Shown: positions 17,658-28,165, counted from the first letter of the stretch. The stretch is 64,000 nt of DNA from Pseudonocardia sp. HH130629-09 (GCF_001294645.1 NZ_CP011868.1:4526001-4590000), one strand, 5' to 3'. Numbers and translations: made by a program. The notes: a model not told the origin generated them from the letters alone.

Positions 17658-19632
17658 TCACGCGATGTGGTGCCGATCTCCCCCACCCGGCCGACCCGGC
17701 AGCGCGGGCCGGGCCACCGACGGCCGCCCGGCGAGGTCCGGCGGCCGCGCGGGCGGGTGCTCGTCGAGCCGGGCCATGGCGATCTCGATCGCCCGGTCCA
17801 GCTGCGGGTCCCGTCCGGCCGCCCGGTCCTGCGGGGTCACGACCACCTCCACGTCGGGGTCCACCCCATGGTTCTCCATCGTCCAGCCGACGTCGTCGAA
17901 CCAGGTGGCGTAGCGGGGCTGGGTGACCAGGGTGCCGTCGACGAGCCGGTAGCGGCTGTCGATGCCGATCACCCCGCCCCAGGTGCGGGTCCCGACGACC
18001 GGGCCGACCCCGAGCCGCTTGATCGCGGCGGTGACGACGTCGCCGTCGGAGCCGGAGCGCTCGTCGGCCAGGGTCACCACCGGGCCGCGCGGCGCCTGCT
18101 CGGGATAGGTCGCGGGTGCGCCGTGGCGGGGCAGGTCCCACCCGATGACGCGGCGCGCGAGCTTCTCCACCACCAGCTGCGAGGTGTGTCCGACGCGGTT
18201 GCCGCGCACGTCGAGCAGCAGGCCGTCCTTCGCGGTCTCGCGGGCGAGGTCGCGGTGCAGCTGGGCCCAGCCGTAACCCATCATGTCCGGCACGTGCAGG
18301 TAGCCCAGCCGCCCCGCGGACCGCTCGGCGACCTCGGCGCGCAGCCGGGCCACCCGGTCCTGGTAGCGCAGCTCGTCCTCGGAGTGCAGCGGGCGCACCG
18401 CCACGCGGCGGACGGTGCCCGCGTCGGGCCGGTCGGGTCCGGAGCGCACGGTGAGCTCCACCGTGCTCCCGGCCGTCGCGACGAGCAGCGGCGCGGGCCC
18501 CCAGTGCGGGTCGAGCGGGCACCCGTACACCTCCAGCAGCACGTCCCCGGCCCGCACGTCGACGCCGGGCCCGGACAGCGGGCTGCGTGCGGCGGGCGCG
18601 GAGGTCTCCGGCGGGGCCGGGCGCGCACGCCGGGCTCGGCGAGCAGTGCGCGGGCGGGGCCGTCGCGGTGGGTGAGCCGGTGCACGGTGCCGAGCACCGA
18701 CACGATGCTCGCCCGGCCGGTGCGGTCCGGCCGGACCGGGCCCAGGTCGGCGGGCAGCGACGCGCGGAAGGGCTCGCGGGCGCGCCGCGGCCCGCCGGGC
18801 CGGACGTCGATCCGGCGCGGCTGCGAGGCGGCGGACAGGTCGTCGAGCAGGAAGATCTCCCCTGCCGACGCGTAGACCACCCGGCGCCCGTCGGTGCTCG
18901 CGTGTCGGACGTAGAAGTCGGTGCCGCCCCCGGAGCCGTGGTCGGTGTGCCGGCGCAGGTCGGTGCCGGGGTCGGCGAGCGGGACGGAGTAGACGTTCCC
19001 CCAGCCCTCGTGGTCGGAGACGAACGCCAGCGGCGGGCCCGACCCGTCGTCGACGATCATGGGGCACTCCAGCTGTCCGGCCAGACCGGCGAGGACCCGG
19101 GTGAACTCCCCCGTCCCGGTGGCGTCGAGCCAGAGCCGGCCCGCGCGCCCGCCGCGGTAGCGCTTCCAGTGGGCCGCGTCCCGCCCGCCCTCGACCTGGG
19201 TGAGCACGGCGGGGCCGCCGGGCTGGTGGGCGAGCGCGGAGAGCGTGCCGTGCGGCAGCAGCTCCGGTGTGCCGCCGGTCGCCGGGACCGCGTACGCCCA
19301 CAGCCGGGAGGTCGCGTCCCCGTGCGCCGACAACGCGACCACCGCCCCGTCGGGGGGCCAGCCCGCTGCGCGGGTCGTCGCCTCGCCCCACCAGGTGAGC
19401 CGGGTGGGCGTGCCGCCCTCGGCATCGACCCGGTACACCTCCGGCGCACCGTCGCGCCGGGAGGCGAAGGCGATCGACCCGCCGTCGGGTGAGAAGCGCG
19501 GCGCGGTGACGGGCACCCCGTCCGCGGTCAGGCGGTGGGCCCGCCCGCCCGCGACCGGAGCCGTCCACGATCGTCCTCCGCGACCAGGACGAGCGTGTCA
19601 CCCGACAGGTGGGGATGGCGCAGGAAGCTCAC
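17658..19632 (-). pseudogene. Tricorn-type S41 protease, frameshifted and internally deleted
   Basis: Three different frames are needed to read this gene. The first (GTG 19632 to about 19570) gives SFLRHPHLSGDTLVLVAEDD. The second (about 19570 to about 18620) gives the six-bladed propeller region (VTAPRFSPDGGSIAFASRRD, ECPMIVDDG, HEGWGNVYSVP). The third (about 18620 to 17658) gives the PDZ domain (GPGVDVRAGDVLLEVYGCP) and the S41 core, with GNRVGHTSQL, the nucleophile region ADERSGSDGD and MENHGVDPDVEV. Intact tricorn proteins have about 1,070 residues or more; here about 430 residues between propeller and PDZ are missing. The catalytic domain looks well preserved, so the damage may be recent. 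The start overlaps the stop of the decarboxylase gene upstream, so they formed one operon. Confidence 0.82.
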
Positions 19633-20594
19633 ACGGCGACGTTAGCCGCACGCACCGACATTCCGGACCCGCCCGTGGCGGGGTCCCCGGTGCAGACGCA
19701 GCGCAGCGGGGCGAACCCGTTGAAGCCGACCGAGGAGTAGCTGGTGGTGTAGGCGCCGGTGTGCAGCAGCCGGACCACGTCACCGGCGCACAGGTCGTCG
19801 GGGAGCAGGTAGGGATGCCTGCGGTAGAGCACGTCGGCGCTGTCGCAGGTCGGTCCGGCCAGGACGACCGGCGAGCGGGGACCGTCGTCGTGGGCGGTGC
19901 GGATCGGGTAGCGGACCAGCTCGCCCTCGGTCTCGGCGAGCCCGCCGAAGCGGCCGATGTCGAGGTAGACCCAGCGTGGACCGGCGTCGCCGTCCCGGTC
20001 GGACACGAGCACGACCTCGCTGTAGAGCGTCCCCGCGCCGGCGACGAGGCCCCGGCCCGGTTCGATCATCAGCTCCGGCCGGTCGTCGCCGAACTCCGCG
20101 GCGACCGCGTCCCGGATCGCGTCGCCGTAGTCCGCCAGGGGGAGGACGTGCGCGTCGTAGTGCGAGGGGAAGCCGCCACCGAGGTTGAGCAGGTACGGCC
20201 GCAGACCACGGGCGCGGACCCTGCGGAACACCTCCGCGGCGTCGGCGATCCCGGCGCGCCACGCCCCCGGGTCGAGCTGCTGGGAGCCGACGTGGAACGA
20301 CACACCCGCCGCGCGCAGCCCGGCCCCGTCGGCGTCGAGCAGCAGCGACGCGGCCGCAGCGGGCGAGCACCCGAACTTGCGGTCCAGCGGGAAGCAGGAG
20401 CCCGCGCCGCTGCAGGCGGCCCGGACGAACACCTCGGCACCCGGCGCGCACCGGGCGATCTTCGCCAGCTCGGCGGCCGAGTCGACCGCGAACCGGCGCA
20501 CGCCGCTGCGGTGCGCGAACGCGATGTCGCGTTCCTTCTTGACGGTGCTGCCGTAGGAGATGTCCGCGGGCCGGGCACCGGCCGCCAGGCACAG

Positions 20595-21531
20595 AGCGTT
20601 TGCCAACCTGATCAGACGTTGGTGATCATGAGCGTCTGAACAGCGGCGACGAGGTCGGTGGCGTGGCTGGGGCTGGAGCAGATCTTCCGCAGGATCCGCC
20701 AGTTCTTGAGCTCGGCGTTGACCCGTTCACCGGGCCCGCGTTGGCGGGCGTGAGTGGTGTTGACTTCCTTCTGTGCTGCAGACAGGGGCCGGTAGCGGCC
20801 GGTGTCGCGGTCCAGGCGTCGCCTGCGCTGCGGGACGACGACGTGTTTGCCGGCGCCTTGGTAGGCGGTGTCGGCGATCGCCTGAACGCCGGCGTCGGCG
20901 AGGGCGTCGATGATCCCGTGCTGGCGGGCCGCGGCGATGTCGTGACGGGCACCGGGCAGCGCCGGTGAGATCCACACCAGCCGGCCGGCCGGGTCGGCGA
21001 TGACCTGCACGTTCACGCCGTGGCACTTGTGCTTGCCGGAGTAGAAGCCGGCGTTGTAGTCCGATCCCATCCCGACCCGGTCGATACGCAGCAGGCTCCC
21101 GTCGAGGATCACGAACGCCTTCCCGCGGGCGACCTCGATCGCCTGCTCGAGGCTCGGGGCCAGGTCGGCGAGCAGCGCGATCGCCTCGCGGATGTAGCGG
21201 AACGCGGTCGAGGTACCGACGCAGAACCCGCCCGCGAGGTCGGCGTAGGTCTCGTTCTTGCGCAGATGCGCCACCACGAGCAGGGCCTGGCGGCCGGCGG
21301 AGAGCTTGCGCCAGCGGGTGCCGAGCTGGTTGCGGTGGCCGCGCAGGGCGTCGGCGAGCTGTTGGATGACGCGGCTGGACACGTTCATCGCGGACGGGTA
21401 GGACTGCACGTGAAGCTCCTGGTCAGGCGTGTTGATCTAGTCAATCGCCCGTCTACCAGGAGCTTCACCAATTCACGGACACGCCACGCCGCAGAGCCGC
21501 TGACCAGCACAGATCAAGTTGGCAAAGGCTC
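20595..21531 (-). mobile_element. IS5-family-like insertion sequence inside the decarboxylase gene
   Basis: The 937-bp element has 19-bp terminal inverted repeats with two mismatches: AGCGTTTGCCAACCTGATC at the left end and the complement of AGCCTTTGCCAACTTGATC at the right end. The flanks carry a 5-bp direct repeat CACAG at 20590-20594 and 21532-21536. Removing the element and one copy of the repeat restores the decarboxylase frame exactly (ELELCLAAG). One transposase gene fills it. The limits are therefore firm. Confidence 0.93.
20612..21409 (-). CDS. DDE transposase of the IS5-like element
   Basis: The 265-residue transposase has an N-terminal helix-turn-helix (NETYADLAGGFCVGTSTAFR) and a DDE nuclease domain of the DDE_Tnp_4 type. 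Candidate catalytic residues are Asp in FVILDGSLL, Asp in AIADTAYQGAG and Glu in GPGERVNAELKNW. The ATG at 21409 is the first plausible start, about 120 bases inside the right terminal repeat. The gene appears intact, and the perfect restoration of the host frame suggests that insertion was recent. Confidence 0.9.
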   Translation of the reverse strand: MQSYPSAMNVSSRVIQQLADALRGHRNQLGTRWRKLSAGRQALLVVAHLRKNETYADLAGGFCVGTSTAFRYIREAIALLADLAPSLEQAIEVARGKAFVILDGSLLRIDRVGMGSDYNAGFYSGKHKCHGVNVQVIADPAGRLVWISPALPGARHDIAAARQHGIIDALADAGVQAIADTAYQGAGKHVVVPQRRRRLDRDTGRYRPLSAAQKEVNTTHARQRGPGERVNAELKNWRILRKICSSPSHATDLVAAVQTLMITNV

Positions 21532-22031
21532 ACAGTTCCAGCTCCGGCCGACTGGCGACGTCGAATCGTGCGCCGAGACCGACCAGGAATGCGACGAGCC
21601 GTGGGTCCGGATTCGCCTTGACCGCGTAGAACAGGTCCACGCCGGCAAGCGCGTCACCGAATTCGACATACCGTTCTCAGACGACGTCCATGTCCAACAC
21701 CAGGCACGGAGTGCAGAAATCGGCGGAATCGGTGGAGTCTGGACGGCGATCGGACATCGGACACACCTCTTTCCCAGAAACGGGGAGCTGACGACGGAAA
21801 CGGCCTTCTCGCGGGCCGTTGACCTGATCGTAAAACAGTGTGGATCGCGTCCGCGGAGTGCTGTGGATCGCCGGAAGAAATGGGAACCCACGTCGCGCGA
21901 TTGATCCCGACAACTCCGACGACCGGTTCGCCGGTGTCCGTCCCGTTACGTCCCGGAAACAGCACGGACGCCGACACCCGAAGTTCCCCGGCGGTACACC
22001 GGGTGTTCATCAGGATCGCGTCAGGACCGCG

Positions 22032-25000
22032 TCAGGAGGAGGCCGAGCTGTGCACCGGGGTGGAGGTCGGCACGATCTGCAGCAGCAGCTCCGCGCACCA
22101 GCCGAGCAGCTCGACGTCGCGCAGCGCCGCCCCGCCGATCCGGTTGCCCTGCATCGGCTTGGGCACCGTGACGATCTGCGCGGCCGCCTTGTACTGCGCC
22201 TTCGGGTAGAGCCGGCGCAGCCGCAGCTGGGCGGAGTCGGGCAGCTGCATCGGCCCGATCCGCAGCTGGGTGCCCGCCGAGGCGACCTCACGGATGCCGA
22301 GGCGGCGGCACAGCTGGCGGAACCGGGCGACCTCCAGCAGGTTGCGCACCGGGGTCGGGGGCTCGCCGTAGCGGTCGGTCAGCTCCTCGACGATCGCGGT
22401 GAGCGCGGCGTCGTCGGGCGCTTCGGCGATCTTGCGGTAGACCTCCAGACGCAGCCGCTCGCCGTCGACGTAGTCGTGCGGGACGTGCGCGTCGACCGGC
22501 AGGTCGACCCGGACCTCCTGCAGCTCCTCCGGCTCGGCCCCGATCTCCCCGCCCGCCTGCTTGCGGAACGCGGCGACGGCCTCCCCGACCAGGCGGATGT
22601 AGAGGTCGAACCCGACGCCGGCGATGTGGCCGGACTGTTCGGCGCCCAGGATGTTGCCCGCTCCGCGGATCTCCAGGTCCTTCATCGCGACGGCCGCGCC
22701 GGAGCCCAGCTCGGAGTGCTGGGCGATGGTGGCGAGCCGGTCGTGCGCGGTCTCGGTGAGCGGGTGGTCGGCCGGGTAGAGGAAGTAGGCGTAGCCACGG
22801 TCGCGGCCACGCCCGACCCGGCCGCGCAGCTGGTGGAGCTGGGACAGCCCCAGGGTGTCGGAGCGCTCGACGATCAGGGTGTTGGCGTTGGAGATGTCCA
22901 GGCCGTTCTCGACGATCGTGGTGCAGATCAGCACGTCGAACTCGCGGTGCCAGAATGCGCTGACGGTCCGCTCCAGCAGGTCCTCGTTCATCTGCCCGTG
23001 CGCGACGGCGACCCGGGCCTCGGGGACGAGGTCCTGGATCTTCTTGGCCGCGCGGTCGATCGAGCTGACCCGGTTGTGGACGTAGAACACCTGGCCGTCG
23101 CGCAGCAGCTCGCGGCGCACGGCGGCGGCGACCTGCTTGTCGTCGTAGGCGCCGACGTAGGTCAGGGTCGGGTGCCGCTCCTCGGGCGGGGTGGTGATCG
23201 CCGACATCTCGCGGATGCCGGCCAGGCTCATCTCCAGGGTCCGCGGGATCGGTGTCGCGGACAGGGTCAGCACGTCGACGTGCGCGCGCAGCGCGGTGAT
23301 GTGCTCCTTGTGCTCGACACCGAAGCGCTGCTCCTCGTCGACGATCACCAGGCCGAGGTCCTTCCAGCGGATGCCGGTCTGGAGCAGCCGGTGCGTGCCC
23401 ACGACGACGTCGACCTGCCCGTCGGCGAGCTTCTCGATCGTCTCGCGCGCCTCGGCCGGGTCGGTGAACCGCGACAGCCCGCGCACGGTCACCGGGAACT
23501 GGCGCATCCGCTCGGAGAACGTCGACAGGTGCTGGGTGGCGAGCAGCGTCGTCGGCACGAGCACGGCGACCTGCTTGCCGTCCTGGACCGCCTTGAACGC
23601 CGCCCGCACCGCGATCTCGGTCTTGCCGAACCCGACGTCGCCGGAGATGACGCGGTCCATCGGGACCGGACGTTCCATGTCCCGCTTGACCTCGTCGATC
23701 GCCGACAGCTGGTCGGGGGTCTCGGTGTAGGGGAACGCGTCCTCGAGCTCGCGCTGCCACGGGGTGTCCGCGCCGAACGCGTGCCCCGGCGAGGCCTGGC
23801 GGGCCGCGTAGAGCTGCACAAGACCGGCCGCGATGTCCTTGACCGCCTTGCGGGCGCGGCTCTTGGTCTTGGCCCAGTCCCCGCCGCCGAGCTTGTTGAC
23901 CGCGGGCTGCTCGCCGCCCACGTAGCGGCTGATCTCGTCGAGGGCGTCGGTCGGCACGAACAGCCGGTCGGCGGGCTGGCCGCGCTTGGAGCTGGCGTAC
24001 TCCAGCACCAGGTACTCGCGGGTGGCGCCCTGGACGGTGCGTTCCTTCATCTCGACGAAGCGCCCGATGCCGTGCTGGTTGTGGACGACGAAGTCGCCGG
24101 GCTGTAGCACCGCCAGGTCGACGGCGTTGCGCTTGCGCGGGGTGGTCCGGCGCGGCGCGGTGTCGAGCCCGGCGCGGCTGCCGGTCAGGTCGGGCTCGGA
24201 GACGACGACCAGCCCCACCTCCGGCGCGGTGAACCCGTTCAGCACCCGCCCGCAGGTGACCGTGACGATCCCCTTCTCCGGGGCGTCGGCCAGCACCGGG
24301 ACGGCCGCGGCCGGGACCTCCGCCTCGCGCAGCTGCTCCAGCGAGCGGTCCGCGGTGCCCTGCCCGGCCAGCACGAGCACCGCGGCACCGCCGGTGGCGA
24401 CGTGGGCGCGCAGGTCGGTCAGCGCGCGGTCGGTGTCGCCACGGTAGGGCTCGATCTCGTGCACGCCCGCCACGACGACGTCGTCGGCACCCGACAGCAG
24501 CGGCGACAGCGACACCACGGGGCGGCCGGTCGCCGTCGCGTGGTCGAGCGTGACGCGCAGGTCGCGGTAGGCCGACCCGGAGACGTCGATCGGGGCCTCG
24601 CCCCCGGAGCCGGACGCCAGCCAGGACGCCTCCAGGAACTCCTGCCCGGTGCGCACGAGGTCGGCGCAGCGGGTCCGGATGCGCTCGGGGTCGGCGAGCA
24701 GCACCCGCGTCCCGTCCGGCAGCAGGTCGGTGAGCGTCTGCATCTCCCCGCCGACCAGCGCCGGGATCAGCGACTCCATGCCCTCGCCGGGGATGCCCTC
24801 GGACAGCTTCTCCAGCAGCTCGCGCAGCGGGTTGCGGTTGAGCCCGGCGGTCTCGGGCTGTTCGAGGGCCAGCTCGGCGGCCCGCTCGCGCACGGGGGTG
24901 GTGAGCAGCAGCTCGCGACACGGCGGGACGTCGATCCGGGTGACCTCGCCGACCGAACGCTGGTCGGCGACGGAGAACGACCGCACCTCGGAGACCTCGT

Positions 25001-25664
25001 CGCCCCAGAACTCGACGCGCACCGGATGCTCGGCGGTCGGCGGGAAGATGTCGAGGATGCCGCCGCGCACGGCGAACTCGCCGCGGGTGGTCACCATCTC
25101 GGCGCGGCTGTAGGCCAGCTCGACCAGCCGCACGAGGAGCTGCTCGAAGTCGTGCTCCTCGCCGACGGCCAGCGAGACCGGGGCGAGCGTGCCCAGCCCG
25201 GGCGCGACGGGCTGGATCAGGCTGCGCGCCGCGGTCACGACCACCCGCGGGGCGGTCTCGGCCGAGGCGAGCCGGCGGAAGATCGTCAGCCGGCGGGCGA
25301 CGGTGTCCGGGCGCGGGGACAGCTTCTCGTGCGGCAGCGTCTCCCAGCTCGGCAGCACGACGACGGGTGCGCCCGCGCAGTCGTGCACGGTGTCGGCGGC
25401 GGCGCCCGGCGCCTCGCCGTGGCCGAGCAGGTCCGACACCGCGGCCGCGAGGTCCTCGGCCTCCCGGTCGGTGGCGGTCACGGCGAGCACCGTGAAGGTC
25501 TCGGCGAGCCCGGCGGCGAGCAGCGGGCGCACCGCGGAGGGGCCCTCGACCTGCACGGCAGGGGTCTCACCGGCGCGGGTGTCCGCGGCGCGGGCGGCAT
25601 CGACGGCGGCACGGAGACCGGCGTCGGACAGGGCGGAGGTGAGCAGACCGGACAGGATGGCCAC
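22032..25664 (-). CDS. mfd: Transcription-repair coupling factor Mfd
   Basis: The 1,210-residue translocase removes RNA polymerase stalled at DNA lesions and recruits UvrA. In order it has a UvrB-like N-terminal module ([18 protein letters not shown] near 95), the RNA-polymerase-interacting CarD-like domain ([20 protein letters not shown] near 525), helicase motifs (Walker [16 protein letters not shown] near 675, DEEQ box [14 protein letters not shown] near 776, [15 protein letters not shown]) and a C-terminal TRCF domain. I chose the GTG at 25664 ([10 protein letters not shown]), which agrees with the conserved N-terminus and has GGAG upstream. The first 54 codons of the longer open frame are low-complexity and non-conserved. 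Confidence 0.96.
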   Translation of the reverse strand: MAILSGLLTSALSDAGLRAAVDAARAADTRAGETPAVQVEGPSAVRPLLAAGLAETFTVLAVTATDREAEDLAAAVSDLLGHGEAPGAAADTVHDCAGAPVVVLPSWETLPHEKLSPRPDTVARRLTIFRRLASAETAPRVVVTAARSLIQPVAPGLGTLAPVSLAVGEEHDFEQLLVRLVELAYSRAEMVTTRGEFAVRGGILDIFPPTAEHPVRVEFWGDEVSEVRSFSVADQRSVGEVTRIDVPPCRELLLTTPVRERAAELALEQPETAGLNRNPLRELLEKLSEGIPGEGMESLIPALVGGEMQTLTDLLPDGTRVLLADPERIRTRCADLVRTGQEFLEASWLASGSGGEAPIDVSGSAYRDLRVTLDHATATGRPVVSLSPLLSGADDVVVAGVHEIEPYRGDTDRALTDLRAHVATGGAAVLVLAGQGTADRSLEQLREAEVPAAAVPVLADAPEKGIVTVTCGRVLNGFTAPEVGLVVVSEPDLTGSRAGLDTAPRRTTPRKRNAVDLAVLQPGDFVVHNQHGIGRFVEMKERTVQGATREYLVLEYASSKRGQPADRLFVPTDALDEISRYVGGEQPAVNKLGGGDWAKTKSRARKAVKDIAAGLVQLYAARQASPGHAFGADTPWQRELEDAFPYTETPDQLSAIDEVKRDMERPVPMDRVISGDVGFGKTEIAVRAAFKAVQDGKQVAVLVPTTLLATQHLSTFSERMRQFPVTVRGLSRFTDPAEARETIEKLADGQVDVVVGTHRLLQTGIRWKDLGLVIVDEEQRFGVEHKEHITALRAHVDVLTLSATPIPRTLEMSLAGIREMSAITTPPEERHPTLTYVGAYDDKQVAAAVRRELLRDGQVFYVHNRVSSIDRAAKKIQDLVPEARVAVAHGQMNEDLLERTVSAFWHREFDVLICTTIVENGLDISNANTLIVERSDTLGLSQLHQLRGRVGRGRDRGYAYFLYPADHPLTETAHDRLATIAQHSELGSGAAVAMKDLEIRGAGNILGAEQSGHIAGVGFDLYIRLVGEAVAAFRKQAGGEIGAEPEELQEVRVDLPVDAHVPHDYVDGERLRLEVYRKIAEAPDDAALTAIVEELTDRYGEPPTPVRNLLEVARFRQLCRRLGIREVASAGTQLRIGPMQLPDSAQLRLRRLYPKAQYKAAAQIVTVPKPMQGNRIGGAALRDVELLGWCAELLLQIVPTSTPVHSSASS

Positions 25665-25862
25665 GACGGCGCTGGCTCCTCGGTGGAGGTGGGCTGGCGG
25701 TGCGCGCGGCGGCGGGGGCCGACCGCGGGCAGGGCAGACCCCTGCCCGGGTCGCGGTAGGGGTCCCGACCCGGTCGGGGTGCCGACCCTCGACTTTACGC
25801 CTGGCCCGCGCGGCCGCCGACCGCACCGTCGGTGTGCCACGGCACGCCGGTGCGGGCCCGCC

Positions 25863-26483
25863 TCACGGACCGCCCGCCGCCGGTCCCGGGGTGCCCACCG
25901 TGCCGCGGACCACGGCCGCGACGGCCGCCTTCGCACGCTCGGCGACCGTGCCGCCGCCGACCGCGGCGCCGGCGAGGAAGCCGTCGACGTCGAGGGCGCC
26001 GTAGCCGTGGGCGGTCGTGACCACCCGCTCCATCAGCGACACCGCCGCGGCCGGGTCGGCGAGCTCCAGGGCCGGGGCGAGCAGGACGTCCCCGATCCGC
26101 CGTCCCACGGCCGCGAGGTCGCGGTCGCCCAGTGCCCGCAGCTCGGCGCCGTAGACGAGGTCCAGCCCGACCCGGCGCCCGGTGAGGAACCCGGCGTAGG
26201 CCCCGCCGGCGGCGGCGAGTCGCGAGACCGGGTCGTCCCCGGCCCGCGCGGCCGCGGTCTCCATCTGCTCCGCCAGCTCGCCGGCCGCCGCGGTCACCAC
26301 CGCGGCCAGCAGCCGGTCGCGGTCGGCGAAGTGCCGGTACGGCGCGGCCGTGCTCACCCCCAGCCTGCGGGCCAGCACCGCGACCGAGAACCCGCGCACG
26401 CCCACCTCGGCCAGCAGGTCGACGCCGGCACGCACGAGTGCGCCCGGCAGGTCGCCGTGATGGAACCTCGCCCGCCGGGCCAT
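25863..26483 (-). CDS. TetR-family regulator, divergent from an SDR gene
   Basis: The 206-residue protein has a TetR DNA-binding domain at about residues 8-55 (GALVRAGVDLLAEVGVRGFS, then RRLGVSTAAPYRHFADRD) and a TetR_C-type C-terminal domain. The 72-bp region between it and the divergent dehydrogenase contains two related inverted repeats, which are likely its operators, so it probably represses itself and the dehydrogenase. It occupies the position of the TetR gene Rv1019 next to mfd in mycobacteria, but I cannot show orthology. Confidence 0.88.
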   Translation of the reverse strand: MARRARFHHGDLPGALVRAGVDLLAEVGVRGFSVAVLARRLGVSTAAPYRHFADRDRLLAAVVTAAAGELAEQMETAAARAGDDPVSRLAAAGGAYAGFLTGRRVGLDLVYGAELRALGDRDLAAVGRRIGDVLLAPALELADPAAAVSLMERVVTTAHGYGALDVDGFLAGAAVGGGTVAERAKAAVAAVVRGTVGTPGPAAGGP

Positions 26484-26497
26484 GCACCCTCCTTGCC

Positions 26498-26537
26498 GTG
26501 ATCGGGCTATCACATTAGCGTGTAAGTGGGTTATCAC
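26498..26537. promoter_or_regulatory. Paired TetR operators in the divergent TetR/SDR promoter
   Basis: Two related sites are present. Site 1 (26498-26513) is GTGATCGGGCTATCAC, a 5-bp perfect inverted repeat with a six-base spacer. Site 2 (26520-26537) is GTGTAAGTGGGTTATCAC, an imperfect copy with the same GTGAT/ATCAC half-site logic. They fill the 72 bases between the two start codons, so one repressor bound here could block both promoters. Confidence 0.68.
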
Positions 26538-26555
26538 TTCGAGTCGGGAGACACC

Positions 26556-27302
26556 GTGGACACGCAGGACACCATCACCGGCAGGGTCGTCGCCGTCACC
26601 GGCGCGAGCGGGGGCATCGGCGCGGCGACCGCGGTCGAGCTCGGGGCCCGCGGGGCGCGCCTGGTCCTGGGGGCGCGTCGGGCGGACCGACTGGAGGCCG
26701 TGGCCGACCGGGTGCGCGCCGCGGGCGGGACGGCGGTCACCGTGCCGATGGACGTACGCGACCGGGCCGACCACACCACGCTGGTCGACCGTGCACGGGC
26801 CGAGTTCGGCAGGCTCGACGTGCTGGTCGCGAACGCGGGGGTGGGCCGGGTCCGTCCGCTCGACGAGCTCCCGGTCGAGGAGTGGGACGAGATGATCGAC
26901 GTCAACCTGCGCGGCGTCCTGTACGGGCTCGCCGCGGCGCTGCCGGTCTTCCGCGCCCAGCAGGCGGGCCACCTCGTCGTGGTCGCCTCGACCTCCGGCC
27001 TGCGGGTCGTCCCCGGTCAGGTCGTCTACGCCGCGACGAAGAACGCCGTCCGGACCCTCTGCGAGGGGCTGCGCCAGGAGGCGGGACCCGCGCTGCGGGT
27101 CACCGAGGTCTCGCCGGGGTTCGTCGCGACCGACTTCGTCGAGGGCATCGGCGACGAGCGGTTGCGCGCGGACTACCGGGCACAGCGCGACGACATCGCC
27201 CTCGACCCGGCCGCGATCGCCCGCGCGGTGGTCTTCGCGGTCGAACAGCCCGCCGGGGTCGACGTCAACCAGGTCGTCGTCCGGCCGACGGCCCAGGGGT
27301 GA
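26556..27302 (+). CDS. Short-chain dehydrogenase/reductase (SDR)
   Basis: The 248-residue classical SDR has the NAD(P)-binding motif TGASGGIGAATA at about residues 14-25, the NAGVG motif near 90 and the catalytic YAATK (YxxxK) near 156, with Ser in VVASTSG. Asp/Arg in GARRADRL after the second strand suggest NADP preference. The substrate is unknown. I chose the GTG at 26556 behind GGGAG. Expression is probably controlled by the divergent TetR regulator through the two palindromes upstream. Confidence 0.9.
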   Translation: MDTQDTITGRVVAVTGASGGIGAATAVELGARGARLVLGARRADRLEAVADRVRAAGGTAVTVPMDVRDRADHTTLVDRARAEFGRLDVLVANAGVGRVRPLDELPVEEWDEMIDVNLRGVLYGLAAALPVFRAQQAGHLVVVASTSGLRVVPGQVVYAATKNAVRTLCEGLRQEAGPALRVTEVSPGFVATDFVEGIGDERLRADYRAQRDDIALDPAAIARAVVFAVEQPAGVDVNQVVVRPTAQG

Positions 27303-27309
27303 GCCCGGC

Positions 27310-28134
27310 TCAGATCAGCCCGTCGCGCTCCAGGGTCGCCTCGTAGAGGTCGAGCATCCGCTCGTCGTCGCCCTCGGCGGCGGCGGCAGCGTCGGCGTAG
27401 GCCTTCTCGAAGCGCTCCTGGTTGGCCCGCCAGGTGCGGCGGAAGGTGTCGGCGTCGCGCCGCCAGTAGCCGAGCACGCCGTAGGCGCCGGGCGGCAGGC
27501 CGCGCTCGTGGCGCAGGTGCTTGCGGGCGGCCCGGGTCGCGGACGCCTCACCGCCGACGTAGACGTAGCCGGGCCCCTCCGGCAGCACGAGCCCGGCGAC
27601 GATCTCCGCCAGCCGGCTGCCGGTCTCGCTCGCGGGCTCGCGACGCACTCGGGCCCGTTCGGGGAAGTCGGCCGGCAACTCGTCGATCTCCAGGACGACC
27701 TCGGTGTCGATGCCCTCGGGGGTCTCGGCGACGATCCGGGCGAGCGCCGGGAGGGCCGCCGCGTCGCCGACGAGGATCTGCCAGCCGACCCCGGCCGGGC
27801 GCTTGAACCAGCTGTTCGTGTGCGAGACCTCGATCTCGTCGCCGACGCGGGCCCGCCGCGCCCAGCCCGCGCCGACCCCGCCGGGGTGACAGACCAGGTC
27901 GATGGACGCCCGGGTGCGGCAGGGGCTGACCTCGCGCAGGGTGTACCAGCGACCGTGGTCGTCGCGGCCGCCGTCGGGCAGCGGGAAGTGGAAGACGCAG
28001 GCCTCGTCGGGGACGCCGGGCAGGTCGAGACCGGCCAACGCCTCCCCCTCGAGCCGGGCCCGGACGAAGACGTCCGAGACCCGCTGCAGGCCCACCACAC
28101 GGACCGCCGCGCGGTCCTCGGTCACGACCGACAT
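27310..28134 (-). CDS. Siderophore-interacting protein (FAD-dependent ferric-siderophore reductase)
   Basis: The 274-residue protein belongs to the SIP/ViuB family, which reduces ferric siderophores in the cytoplasm to release iron. The FAD-binding motif GRWYTLREVSP is near residue 75, followed by DLVCHPGGVGAGWARRA. The C-terminal NAD(P)H-binding half contains LVGDAAALPALARIV, YVGGEASATRAARKHLR and GVLGYWRRD. The ATG at 28134 has a strong ribosome binding site (GGGAGG). A DtxR/IdeR-type iron box lies 13 bases upstream of the start, so the gene should be repressed when iron is plentiful. Confidence 0.92.
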   Translation of the reverse strand: MSVVTEDRAAVRVVGLQRVSDVFVRARLEGEALAGLDLPGVPDEACVFHFPLPDGGRDDHGRWYTLREVSPCRTRASIDLVCHPGGVGAGWARRARVGDEIEVSHTNSWFKRPAGVGWQILVGDAAALPALARIVAETPEGIDTEVVLEIDELPADFPERARVRREPASETGSRLAEIVAGLVLPEGPGYVYVGGEASATRAARKHLRHERGLPPGAYGVLGYWRRDADTFRRTWRANQERFEKAYADAAAAAEGDDERMLDLYEATLERDGLI

Positions 28135-28146
28135 CGCCACCTCCCT

Positions 28147-28165
28147 ATTGGTGAGGCTCACCTAA
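28147..28165 (-). promoter_or_regulatory. Iron box (DtxR/IdeR-type operator) upstream of the SIP gene
   Basis: Read on the plus strand, ATTGGTGAGGCTCACCTAA matches the 19-bp DtxR/IdeR consensus at 15 positions, with the palindromic core GGTGAGGCTCACC. It lies directly upstream of the siderophore-interacting protein start, overlapping the expected promoter. Confidence 0.78.

Larger units (their letters stand above)
19629..21757 (-). pseudogene. Type III PLP ornithine/diaminopimelate decarboxylase family, split by an IS and a stop codon
   Basis: The 5' part starts at ATG 21757 behind GAGG and encodes CTPCLVLDMDVV. An in-frame TGA follows at 21679-21677, after which the same frame continues with ERYVEFGDALAGVDLFYAVK, including the PLP-lysine motif YAVKANPDP, up to the IS at 21531. 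The 3' part resumes after the IS at 20594 with LCLAAGARP and runs to 19629. It carries SYGSTVKKERDI, LNLGGGFPSHYD, MIEPGRGLVA and the CGPTCDS-like motif LAGPTCDSADV. Two independent lesions therefore inactivate the gene. Family and length (about 390 residues when repaired) fit eukaryote-type ornithine decarboxylases of actinobacteria. It was co-transcribed with the tricorn gene. Confidence 0.88.

Noticed and set aside
21840..24107. Plus-strand frame of 755 codons antisense to mfd
   Set aside because: Composition is that of an antisense shadow (Val/Leu/Arg/Asp-rich, no motifs), and mfd is clearly coding on the other strand.
22288..24921. Long minus-strand frame of 877 codons within mfd
   Set aside because: It is an Arg/Ala/Gly-rich shadow frame of mfd created by high GC content, with no recognisable domain.
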